A stretch of 64,000 nucleotides of DNA from UBA3537 sp038138145 (lineage in GTDB: Bacteria; Bacteroidota; Bacteroidia; Flavobacteriales; Flavobacteriaceae). Shown here in pieces: positions 34,668 through 42,030 of this stretch (positions are counted from its first letter, which is position 1; each line of letters begins with the position of its first letter). Position numbers and translations under genes: made by a program. The DNA is taken from positions 1 through 64,000 of the forward strand of contig JAYQDD010000009.1 in the NCBI GenBank assembly GCA_038138145.1, written 5' to 3'. A model generated the notes under the pieces. The model saw nothing but the letters and a program-made list of their open reading frames with translations. It had not been told where the DNA came from and did not search any database.

Positions 34668-35492
34668 ATGAAGCAATATCTGGACTTAGTAAACCATGTT
34701 TTAGAGCACGGAAATGAAAAAGGAGACCGTACAGGCACAGGTACAAAAAGTGTCTTTGGATACCAAATGCGCTTTGATTTGAGTGAAGGTTTTCCAATGG
34801 TAACTACAAAAAAACTTCACTTAAAATCCATCATTTACGAATTGCTGTGGTTTCTTAAAGGAGATACCAACATTAAGTATTTAACAGAAAATGGTGTACG
34901 CATTTGGAATGAATGGGCTGATGAAAAGGGTGATTTAGGGCCTGTATATGGACATCAATGGCGGAATTGGAACAGCGACGATATAGATCAAATAAAATCA
35001 ATAATCGAAACGCTAAAAACAAATCCTGACAGCAGGCGTATGCTTGTTTCGGCATGGAATCCATCGGTTTTACCCGACACTTCAAAATCATTTTCAGAAA
35101 ATGTGGCGGAAGGAAAAGCTGCACTCCCCCCTTGTCATGCCTTTTTCCAATTTTATGTACACGAAGGGAAATTATCTTGTCAACTTTATCAACGTAGTGC
35201 AGATATTTTTCTGGGTGTACCTTTCAATATTGCTTCTTATGCACTATTTACAATGATGATGGCGCAAGTGTGCGGATATGAAGCTGGAGATTTTGTGCAT
35301 ACTTTTGGAGATGCACACATTTATAACAATCATATAGAACAACTCGAATTGCAACGATCAAGAACCCCTCGACCGTTACCTAAAATGGTGCTTAACCCAG
35401 AAGTGAACAATATATTCGACTTTACTTTTGAAGACTTTACTTTAGTTGATTACGATCCGCACCCACACATCAAAGGAAAAGTTGCTATATAA
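34668..35492 (+). CDS. thyA: Thymidylate synthase
   Basis: ThyA methylates dUMP to dTMP using methylene-tetrahydrofolate. The 274-residue protein starts MKQYLDLVNHVLEHG and contains GDRTGTGTKSVFG, LHLKSIIYELLWFLKGDTN, the catalytic Cys in ALPPCHAFFQFYV, the phosphate-binding RSADIFLGVPFNIASYA, and the C-terminal HPHIKGKVAI. Length and all catalytic segments are normal. It is 42 bp upstream of folA, which regenerates the folate it oxidises; folA also has its own -7 element at the thyA 3' end. Confidence 0.97.
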   Translation: MKQYLDLVNHVLEHGNEKGDRTGTGTKSVFGYQMRFDLSEGFPMVTTKKLHLKSIIYELLWFLKGDTNIKYLTENGVRIWNEWADEKGDLGPVYGHQWRNWNSDDIDQIKSIIETLKTNPDSRRMLVSAWNPSVLPDTSKSFSENVAEGKAALPPCHAFFQFYVHEGKLSCQLYQRSADIFLGVPFNIASYALFTMMMAQVCGYEAGDFVHTFGDAHIYNNHIEQLELQRSRTPRPLPKMVLNPEVNNIFDFTFEDFTLVDYDPHPHIKGKVAI

Positions 35493-35508
35493 TTTCAACT
35501 GAAAACGC

Positions 35509-35516
35509 TATTTTTG
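35509..35516 (+). promoter_or_regulatory. -7 element of an internal folA promoter
   Basis: TATTTTTG, perfect consensus, 19 bp before the TTG start chosen for folA. Its presence argues against the earlier TTG at 35514, which lies inside it. The predicted transcript would be almost leaderless. Confidence 0.55.
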
Positions 35517-35534
35517 CGGACTAAGTTTAGTCTA

Positions 35535-36041
35535 TTGAATACAACAAAACAACAAATACTGACCATCATTGTAGCCGTATCAGAAAACCAAGTAATCGGC
35601 AAAGACAATGATTTAATTTGGAACCTAAGCTTGGATTTGAAACGTTTCAAATCCCTAACCTCTGGACACCACATTATTATGGGACGAAAAACATTCGAAA
35701 GTTTTCCAAAACCATTACCCAACAGAACCCATGTGGTCATCACAAGACAAAAGGATTATAAAGTTCCCGAAGGTGTTTTGGTTGTAAATTCGCTTGAGAA
35801 AGCCATTGAACTAACAGAAAAAGATGAACAACCCTACATTATTGGTGGTGGAGAAATATACAAACAAGCATTAGCATTTGCCGACTGTATTGAGCTTACA
35901 CGGGTTCATGCCCATTTTGAAGGCGATACATTCTTTCCAGAACTAGATTTAAATCAATGGGAAGAAACATATAACGAACACATAAAAAAAGACGACAAAC
36001 ACGCCTTTGATTTTAGTTTTACAACATATATAAGGCGATAA
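35535..36041 (+). CDS. folA: Dihydrofolate reductase
   Basis: Reduces dihydrofolate to tetrahydrofolate with NADPH, closing the cycle driven by ThyA. The body has IIVAVSENQVIGKDNDLIWNLSLDLKRFKSLT, HHIIMGRKTFESFP (NADPH site), LPNRTHVVITRQ, IIGGGEIYKQAL and TRVHAHFEGDTFFPELD. No ATG is available upstream; I choose TTG 35535, giving about 168 residues beginning (M)NTTKQQILTII. The farther TTG at 35514 is inside the predicted -7. One oddity is Asn-Leu-Ser where many enzymes have the PWHLPxD substrate loop (here WNLSLDLK), so Pro is missing but the catalytic Asp is kept. Confidence 0.93.
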   Translation: MNTTKQQILTIIVAVSENQVIGKDNDLIWNLSLDLKRFKSLTSGHHIIMGRKTFESFPKPLPNRTHVVITRQKDYKVPEGVLVVNSLEKAIELTEKDEQPYIIGGGEIYKQALAFADCIELTRVHAHFEGDTFFPELDLNQWEETYNEHIKKDDKHAFDFSFTTYIRR

Positions 36042-36070
36042 AAAAATTCAAACTTAAAAATAAGCTTTAG

Positions 36071-36958
36071 ATGAACGCATATATTTTTCCAGGACAAGGT
36101 GCTCAATTTCCCGGAATGGGGCAAGACCTTTACGAACAATCATCGGTTGCTAAATCTCTATTTGAGGAAGCCAATTCGATTTTAGGTTTTGACATTACAA
36201 AAATCATGTTTGAAGGAAGTGCAGAAGACTTAAAACAAACAAACGTGACACAACCTGCCATTTTTCTACATTCGGTAATTTTGGCCAAAAGTATGGGTGA
36301 ACAATTCAAGCCAGAAATGGTTGCTGGCCACTCATTGGGTGAATTTTCTGCTTTAGTAGCCAATAATACATTGAGCTTTGAGCAAGGGCTAAAACTCGTT
36401 GCGCAACGTGCCGATGCCATGCAAAAAGCATGCGTATCGACAGAAGGGACTATGGCTGCAGTTTTAGGTTTAGAAGATGAGATTGTAGAATCTGTTTGTG
36501 CCGATATTGAAGGCATTGTTGTTGCGGCTAATTATAATTGCCCTGGCCAATTGGTAATTTCTGGTGCTATTGAATCCACCCACGCAGCATGTGAACATTT
36601 AAAAGAAAAAGGGGCACGTAGAGCTTTGGTCTTGCCCGTTGGCGGAGCATTTCACTCACCATTAATGGAACCCGCACGCGAACAATTGGCAACAGCCATT
36701 GAACAGACAACATTCAATACACCCAGTTGTCCAATTTATCAAAATGTTTGTGCGAATGCCGTTCAAGATACTACTGAAATTAAAACAAATTTGATTGCAC
36801 AGCTTACCTCGCCAGTACGTTGGACTCAATCTGTTGAGCAAATGATTACAGACGGTGCGCAACATTTTATTGAAGTTGGCCCAGGAAAAGTTTTGCAGGG
36901 ACTAATGAGGAAAATAAATAGAGAAGTAAACACCAGTGGTGCTGATTTAGAATTATAA
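36071..36958 (+). CDS. fabD: Malonyl-CoA:acyl carrier protein transacylase
   Basis: FabD loads malonyl units onto ACP for fatty-acid synthesis. The 295-residue protein has YIFPGQGAQFPGMG at the N-terminus, the catalytic Ser in VAGHSLGEFSALVAN, QRADAMQKACV with the carboxylate-binding Arg, ALVLPVGGAFHSPLM with the catalytic His, and FIEVGPGKVLQGLM. Standard length. No other fab genes adjoin it. lspA begins 4 bp after its stop, so the two are cotranscribed. Confidence 0.97.
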   Translation: MNAYIFPGQGAQFPGMGQDLYEQSSVAKSLFEEANSILGFDITKIMFEGSAEDLKQTNVTQPAIFLHSVILAKSMGEQFKPEMVAGHSLGEFSALVANNTLSFEQGLKLVAQRADAMQKACVSTEGTMAAVLGLEDEIVESVCADIEGIVVAANYNCPGQLVISGAIESTHAACEHLKEKGARRALVLPVGGAFHSPLMEPAREQLATAIEQTTFNTPSCPIYQNVCANAVQDTTEIKTNLIAQLTSPVRWTQSVEQMITDGAQHFIEVGPGKVLQGLMRKINREVNTSGADLEL

Positions 36959-36962
36959 TCTT

Positions 36963-37454
36963 ATGAACAAAAGAATAACATTCATCTTGTTTTTAGTCGT
37001 GTTAAATATTGGTTTAGACCAATACACAAAGCACATTGTGAGGACGGAGGTTGTTGCTGGATCACGTACTGAAATTGTTGGCGAGCTTTTACAATTAATG
37101 AATGTAGAAAACTCTGGTGCATTTTTGGGTGTGGGAAGTAGTGCTCACCCCGCAATAAAACTCATTTTCCTTCTTATTTTACCTGTTGTCGTCCTAAGTA
37201 TTGTGTTGTACTACCTTTTTACTAACAAACATTTAGACACCTTATCTGTCATTGGATTTAGTTGTGTTGCAGGCGGTGGAATTGCCAATTTGTATGACCG
37301 TTTTGTTTATGGTTCAGTGACGGACTTTTTGTTTATGGACTTTGGATTTGCCCAAACAGGGATTTTCAATGTTGCCGATTTGTCCGTTACAACTGGAATG
37401 ATTCTACTCATCATTGCTTCATTCAAGCAAAAAGGGAAAACACATCAAGACTGA
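36963..37454 (+). CDS. lspA: Lipoprotein signal peptidase (signal peptidase II)
   Basis: LspA cleaves the signal peptide of diacylated prolipoproteins such as SusD, the GH16 lipoprotein and the OmpA-like protein in this window. The 163-residue protein has four membrane segments and both catalytic aspartates: GGGIANLYDRFVYGSVTDF and FNVADLSVTTG, with the upstream NVENSGAFLG motif. It ends 5 bp before the convergent amidohydrolase gene, leaving no room for a terminator. Confidence 0.95.
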   Translation: MNKRITFILFLVVLNIGLDQYTKHIVRTEVVAGSRTEIVGELLQLMNVENSGAFLGVGSSAHPAIKLIFLLILPVVVLSIVLYYLFTNKHLDTLSVIGFSCVAGGGIANLYDRFVYGSVTDFLFMDFGFAQTGIFNVADLSVTTGMILLIIASFKQKGKTHQD

Positions 37455-37459
37455 ACAGT

Positions 37460-38737
37460 TTAATTTTTATAAATCTTACCTTCTTTCATTACGAATTGCA
37501 CACGCTCCATAGCTGAGATATCTTCCAATGGGTTAGTGTCCGTAGCGACGATATCTGCAATATAATTAGGTTTAATTTGCCCCAGTTGATCGCCAAAACC
37601 AAGAATTTTTGCGTTTGTAACTGTTGCCGACTGAATGGCCTCCATAGCAGGCATACCTACCTCAACCATATAGCCAAATTCTTTTGCATTCAGTCCATGA
37701 GGAAAAACACCAGCATCTGTACCAAATGCGATGGGCACACCTCTTTTATACGCTTTGGCAAAAGTGTTTTGGATTTTTGGCCCAATTTCTAAGGCCTTAG
37801 GAACAATAATTTCTGGATAAAACCCTTCAATTTTAGCATTTTCAGCCACAGCTTTTCCGGCGGTGATTGTGGGAACAAAATATGTACCATATTCCTTCAT
37901 TAAGTCCATAGTTTTTGTGCTCATTTTAGTACCATGTTCTATGGTTGTTACCCCTCCAATTACAGCGCGTTGCATCCCCTCATCACCATGAGCATGAGCC
38001 GCTACAATCATACCATAATCTTTGGCCGTTTCACAAATCGCTTTTACTTCTTCAATTGTAAATTGTGGATTCTGACCATTTTTGGCTACACTCAAAACAC
38101 CACCAGTGGCTGTGATTTTAATGTTATCTGCTCCATTTTTGTAACGCTGACGCACCGCTTTTCGGGCTTCATCAGGACCATTGATCACGCCTTGTTCTGG
38201 CCCTGGATCCCCCATTAAAAGTTTTTTCCTTCCGTTGGTTGGATCGGCATGACCTCCTGTAGTGGCAATTGCTTTCCCCGCAGTAAAAATCCTTGGACCA
38301 ACAATCGTGTTGTTATTAATGGCATTTCTCAATGCAATATTAACGCCTGTTCCGCCAAGATCACGAACTGTAGTGAATCCTGCCATAAGGGTTATTTCTG
38401 CATAATTCACGGATTTGAACGCTACATCAGCCTCATTGGCTGTAAATTGATCCATGTACCGCTTTGGGTTATACTCATTTTCCATGTGAACATGCATATC
38501 AATCAAACCGGGCATCACTGTTTTTGATTTCAAATCAATAACAACATCTAAAGCATGCTCTGAATTTACATATCCATTTTGTATGGATTTAATTGTTTTT
38601 CCAGAAACAACAATTGTCTTTTTGGTAAGTACTTTACCTTTTTCTGTGTCAATAAGTTGACCACAATGCAAATAAATGTCTTGGGCCGAAACCACAATCA
38701 TTTGCATAAAACATAAGATTAAAATTAATTTTTTCAT
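37460..38737 (-). CDS. Secreted metal-dependent amidohydrolase (imidazolonepropionase-like/prolidase-like)
   Basis: The 425-residue protein has signal peptide MKKLILILCFMQMIVVSAQ, so it acts in the periplasm or outside. The amidohydrolase metal site is complete: PGLIDMHVHMENE (HxH), the conserved Lys in NGADNIKITATGG, IVAAHAHGDEGMQRA, TTIEHGTKM and FGTDAGVFPHG. Family members include Xaa-Pro dipeptidases and imidazolonepropionase-like enzymes, so hydrolysis of a peptide or cyclic amide is likely, but the substrate is not determinable. The gene precedes no partner in its pathway; DegT/WecE lies 11 bp upstream on the same strand. Confidence 0.85.
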   Translation of the reverse strand: MKKLILILCFMQMIVVSAQDIYLHCGQLIDTEKGKVLTKKTIVVSGKTIKSIQNGYVNSEHALDVVIDLKSKTVMPGLIDMHVHMENEYNPKRYMDQFTANEADVAFKSVNYAEITLMAGFTTVRDLGGTGVNIALRNAINNNTIVGPRIFTAGKAIATTGGHADPTNGRKKLLMGDPGPEQGVINGPDEARKAVRQRYKNGADNIKITATGGVLSVAKNGQNPQFTIEEVKAICETAKDYGMIVAAHAHGDEGMQRAVIGGVTTIEHGTKMSTKTMDLMKEYGTYFVPTITAGKAVAENAKIEGFYPEIIVPKALEIGPKIQNTFAKAYKRGVPIAFGTDAGVFPHGLNAKEFGYMVEVGMPAMEAIQSATVTNAKILGFGDQLGQIKPNYIADIVATDTNPLEDISAMERVQFVMKEGKIYKN

Positions 38738-38748
38738 GATTAAAAAAT

Positions 38749-39900
38749 TTAGGTTAAAAACGATAAAACAGAGGTGGTTATAAATTCAATCTGATCGTCT
38801 TCTAATTCGGTATGCATGGGGAGTGAAATGACTTCTTTTGAGAGCTGGTTGGTGACTTGAAAATCTTCATCATTATAACGCTCATCTTGATATGCTTTTT
38901 GCTTGTGTAAAGGAATTGGATAATACACACCACATGGGATTCCTTTTGCATTTAGATGGGCTACCAAACCGTCACGATCGGCGTTCTTAAGCTTTAGAGT
39001 ATATTGATGAAAAACATGACAATCACAGTTATCGCATATTGTTTCACATCCATTTCCAGCTTTTGGTGTCTCTATATTTGGATGATTTTTAAAAGCAGCA
39101 TTATATTTTCTTGCCGCATTTTGTCGTGCTTTATTATAATTATCTAAATGTGGAAGTTTTGCGTCTAAAACTGCGGCTTGTATAGAGTCTAAGCGCGAAT
39201 TTACTCCAACAACATCATGATGATAACGTTTGTACATTCCGTGGTTTACAATACCACGAATGGTATGTGCCAGATCATCGTCATTAGTGAAAATTGCACC
39301 TCCATCTCCATAGCATCCTAAGTTTTTTGACGGAAAAAAAGAAGTTGAAGCAACATGACCAATGGTTCCAGCTTTAGCTTTTGATCCGTTGGACGCAGTG
39401 TAAGTAGCGCCAATGGCTTGAGCATTATCTTCAATGACAAACAAATTATGCGTTTTAGCGATTTCCATAATGGCATCCATATTAGCGCATTGGCCAAATA
39501 AGTGCACAGGAACAATAGCTTTAGTTTTTGGTGTGATGGCATTTTTTATAGCATCAATATCGATATTGAAATATTCGGGATCTACATCAACAAGTACGGG
39601 GGTAAGTCCTAAAAGCGCAATAACTTCTACAGTGGCTGCAAATGTAAAATCTGCTGTAATTACCTCATCACCTGGCTTTAGTCCAAGCCCCATCATAGCA
39701 ATTTGAAGAGCATCTGTACCATTGGCACATGGAATCACATGTTTTACATCTAAATAGGCCTCGAGGTTTGTTTGAAACGCTTTGACTTTTGGGCCATTTA
39801 TGAAGGCAGCTGAATCTATAACTTCTTGGATAGAAGAATTAACTTGGTCTTTTATTGGGGTGTATTGACCTTTGAGGTCAACCATTTGTATTTTTTTCAT
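38749..39900 (-). CDS. DegT/DnrJ/EryC1/StrS-family sugar aminotransferase
   Basis: This PLP enzyme aminates a nucleotide-linked keto sugar for surface polysaccharide or LPS. From ATG 39900 (MKKIQMVDLKGQYTPIK) it has 383 residues with CANGTDALQIAMMGLGLKPGDEVI, DVDPEYFNID, VHLFGQCANMD, IEDNAQAIGA, the PLP Lys in TSFFPSKNLGCYGDGG, and GVNSRLDSIQAAVL. The ATG at 39951 would add 17 residues overlapping two -7 elements and is rejected. A Cys-rich insert (GNGCETICDNCDCHVFHQY, ~290-310) is unusual and could bind a metal. Divergent from waaA. Confidence 0.9.
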   Translation of the reverse strand: MKKIQMVDLKGQYTPIKDQVNSSIQEVIDSAAFINGPKVKAFQTNLEAYLDVKHVIPCANGTDALQIAMMGLGLKPGDEVITADFTFAATVEVIALLGLTPVLVDVDPEYFNIDIDAIKNAITPKTKAIVPVHLFGQCANMDAIMEIAKTHNLFVIEDNAQAIGATYTASNGSKAKAGTIGHVASTSFFPSKNLGCYGDGGAIFTNDDDLAHTIRGIVNHGMYKRYHHDVVGVNSRLDSIQAAVLDAKLPHLDNYNKARQNAARKYNAAFKNHPNIETPKAGNGCETICDNCDCHVFHQYTLKLKNADRDGLVAHLNAKGIPCGVYYPIPLHKQKAYQDERYNDEDFQVTNQLSKEVISLPMHTELEDDQIEFITTSVLSFLT

Positions 39901-39940
39901 AGGGTTATTTTGATTGATAACACATCTATTTTGTGCCCCA

Positions 39941-39956
39941 CAAAAATACAAAAATA
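39941..39956 (-). promoter_or_regulatory. Tandem -7 elements before the sugar aminotransferase
   Basis: Two consecutive TATTTTTG octamers (39949-39956 and 39941-39948) lie on the minus strand 41-49 bp before the start. Only one is likely to be used. Confidence 0.45.
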
Positions 39957-39991
39957 GCGATGGGCAAATGCTAAAATTAAGATAAAGAATG

Positions 39992-39999
39992 TATTTTTG
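39992..39999 (+). promoter_or_regulatory. -7 element of the waaA promoter
   Basis: TATTTTTG, perfect consensus, 20 bp before the waaA ATG at 40020. Confidence 0.5.
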
Positions 40000-40019
40000 T
40001 TATAAATTAAAGCGCATTG

Positions 40020-41261
40020 ATGGCCATCTATAATCTTATTAATGAACTGGTTCGTTTGTTGCTCCCAGTGTTTGGGCGTTTTGATACGAAGCTAAAAAAA
40101 GGAATTGATGGGCGTCAAAAAACCTTTAAAATTCTTCAAGAGCATATTCAAAAAAGTGATGAGGTTTTTTGGTTTCATTGTGCCTCATTGGGTGAGTACG
40201 AGCAGGGTTTACCTGTATTTGAGCAGCTTAAGGCACAAAACCCAAAGACAAAAATTGTACTTTCTTTTTTTTCGCCTTCAGGTTATGAAATTCGCAAAGA
40301 GAATCTACTAACGCCAATTACAGTATATCTGCCTTTAGACACTAAAAAACAGGTTCAAAAATTCTTAGAATTGACACATCCAAAACTTGTCGTTTTTGTC
40401 AAGTATGAATTGTGGCCTAATTACTTAAACGCTTTAAAAAATCATACTGCTAAGGTTGTTCTAATCTCAGTATTGTTGCGGGCTGACCAATACTTTTTTA
40501 AGTTTTATGGCAAACAATGGAAACATCTGTTCTTTTGTTTCGATCATATATTTACGCAAAATATTGAGTCAAAAAAACTATTGCAAAATATTGGTTACCA
40601 AAATGTCACAATCGCAAAAGATACTAGATTTGATCGTGTATCGAATCAATTAAAACAAAACAACACGCTTCCGTTTATTGAAGAATTTAAAGATGGAAAA
40701 TTGTGTGTGGTCGCAGGAAGTACTTGGTTTGAAGACGAACAGGTGTTGATTCCATACATACAAAATGCGCCAAAATCAATCAAATTTATCATTGCTCCTC
40801 ATCTAATTCAAAAACAAAACATACGAAAATTGAAGGAAGCTTTGGGTTCCAAAGCTGTTTTGTATTCAAATTATAAAGAAGAAACATTAGCCGAAAAACA
40901 GATTTTTATTGTCGATACTATCGGACTGTTATCCAAAGTTTACAGCTATGCCGACGTAGCTTATATTGGTGGTGGAATGGGAACAAGTGGGTTGCACAAT
41001 ACACTTGAAGCCGCTGTTTTTGGCATCCCTATTGTTATTGGAAAAAATTATCAAAGATTTCCTGAGGCAAAAGAAATGCTACAAAATGGAGGTCTTGTAA
41101 GCATCAAAAATTCTGCTGGTTTGAAAAATGCATTAGATCGGTTTATTACAGATGAAAAGCATAGAGAAAATTGTGGGCAAAAAAACGGAGTCTATGTTGC
41201 AAACAACAAAGGTGCTTCTGCCGCGATTATGGAAAAAGTAAACTTTTTACTTAAAGATTAG
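40020..41261 (+). CDS. waaA: 3-deoxy-D-manno-octulosonic acid (Kdo) transferase
   Basis: WaaA (KdtA) adds Kdo to lipid IVA in LPS assembly at the inner membrane. From ATG 40020 the 413-residue GT30 enzyme shows an N-terminal membrane-anchoring helix (LINELVRLLLPVFGRFD), WFHCASLGEYEQGLPVF with the catalytic Glu, PLDTKKQVQKFLE, LVFVKYELWPNYL, VVAGSTWFEDEQVL, IIAPHLI and YIGGGMGTSGLHNTLEAAVFGIPIVIG, the nucleotide-sugar site. Its 3' end overlaps the convergent GH16 gene by 11 bp. Divergent from the DegT-type aminotransferase, with which it may share an envelope-sugar role. Confidence 0.94.
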   Translation: MAIYNLINELVRLLLPVFGRFDTKLKKGIDGRQKTFKILQEHIQKSDEVFWFHCASLGEYEQGLPVFEQLKAQNPKTKIVLSFFSPSGYEIRKENLLTPITVYLPLDTKKQVQKFLELTHPKLVVFVKYELWPNYLNALKNHTAKVVLISVLLRADQYFFKFYGKQWKHLFFCFDHIFTQNIESKKLLQNIGYQNVTIAKDTRFDRVSNQLKQNNTLPFIEEFKDGKLCVVAGSTWFEDEQVLIPYIQNAPKSIKFIIAPHLIQKQNIRKLKEALGSKAVLYSNYKEETLAEKQIFIVDTIGLLSKVYSYADVAYIGGGMGTSGLHNTLEAAVFGIPIVIGKNYQRFPEAKEMLQNGGLVSIKNSAGLKNALDRFITDEKHRENCGQKNGVYVANNKGASAAIMEKVNFLLKD

Positions 41262-42030
41262 AATCTTTATATACTTTGATGTAGTCGATTACAAATTCTT
41301 GTGGGAAAATAGAATCGTCAACTTCGAATCCTCCAAAATATCCACCAACTGCCAAATTTAAGATGAGGTAAAATGGCTTATCAAAAGGCCAAATTTCTTC
41401 TGTTTTTTCGACAGGTGAAAAGGTATAAACGACATGATCATCAATAGAAAATTGAATTTGATCTTCATCCCATTGCATTTTGTAGATATGGAATCCCGTT
41501 TCAATTTCTTCTAAAGTCGTGATTTTTGTGTTTTTTGAGACACCATAACTGTCCTTGGTATGCAATGTGGTGTGGATTTTTCCTGGCATTCTACCCACAT
41601 ATTCCATGATATCTATTTCACCGCAATTTGGCCAATAATTTTCGTCAATATCATGCCCAAGCATCCAAATCGCTGGCCATACGCCTAACCCTTGTGGGAG
41701 TTTTGCTTTGACTTCAACAGTTCCGTATTGAAACTCTATTTTATCTTTTGTTGTAATGCGGCCTGAAAAATATTGATCTCCTTGTTTGGTTGCTTTAATA
41801 ACTAGTTTTTCGTCACGTACAAAGACGTTTTCTTTTGTGTAGTGCTGATATTCTTTATTACCCCATCCGCAGAGGTTTGGACATCCGTCCCCTAACTCAT
41901 AGTTCCAATGATTTAAATCCAAAAAAGATTGTTCAAAATCTTCAGTAAATATGACGCGTTTCCCAGGGTTATCACTAGTTTTTGTGATAAATGCCAAAGA
42001 CGATATGAGTATAATTCTAAACAATATCAT
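41251..42030 (-). CDS. GH16 beta-glucanase (laminarinase-like), short form
   Basis: A 259-residue glycoside hydrolase family 16 enzyme cleaving internal beta-1,3 (or mixed) glucan bonds with retention. The N-terminus MILFRIILISSLAFITKTS looks like a signal peptide. The catalytic motif GEIDIMEYVG (ExDxxE) is flanked by the substrate-groove Trp in GVWPAIWMLG, and the C-terminal VNLAVGG-type strand is present as LNLAVGGYFGG. Almost no sequence lies outside the catalytic domain. It is the last PUL gene; its ATG overlaps the GH3 stop by 4 bp and its 3' end overlaps waaA by 11 bp. Confidence 0.93.
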   Translation of the reverse strand: MILFRIILISSLAFITKTSDNPGKRVIFTEDFEQSFLDLNHWNYELGDGCPNLCGWGNKEYQHYTKENVFVRDEKLVIKATKQGDQYFSGRITTKDKIEFQYGTVEVKAKLPQGLGVWPAIWMLGHDIDENYWPNCGEIDIMEYVGRMPGKIHTTLHTKDSYGVSKNTKITTLEEIETGFHIYKMQWDEDQIQFSIDDHVVYTFSPVEKTEEIWPFDKPFYLILNLAVGGYFGGFEVDDSIFPQEFVIDYIKVYKDSNL

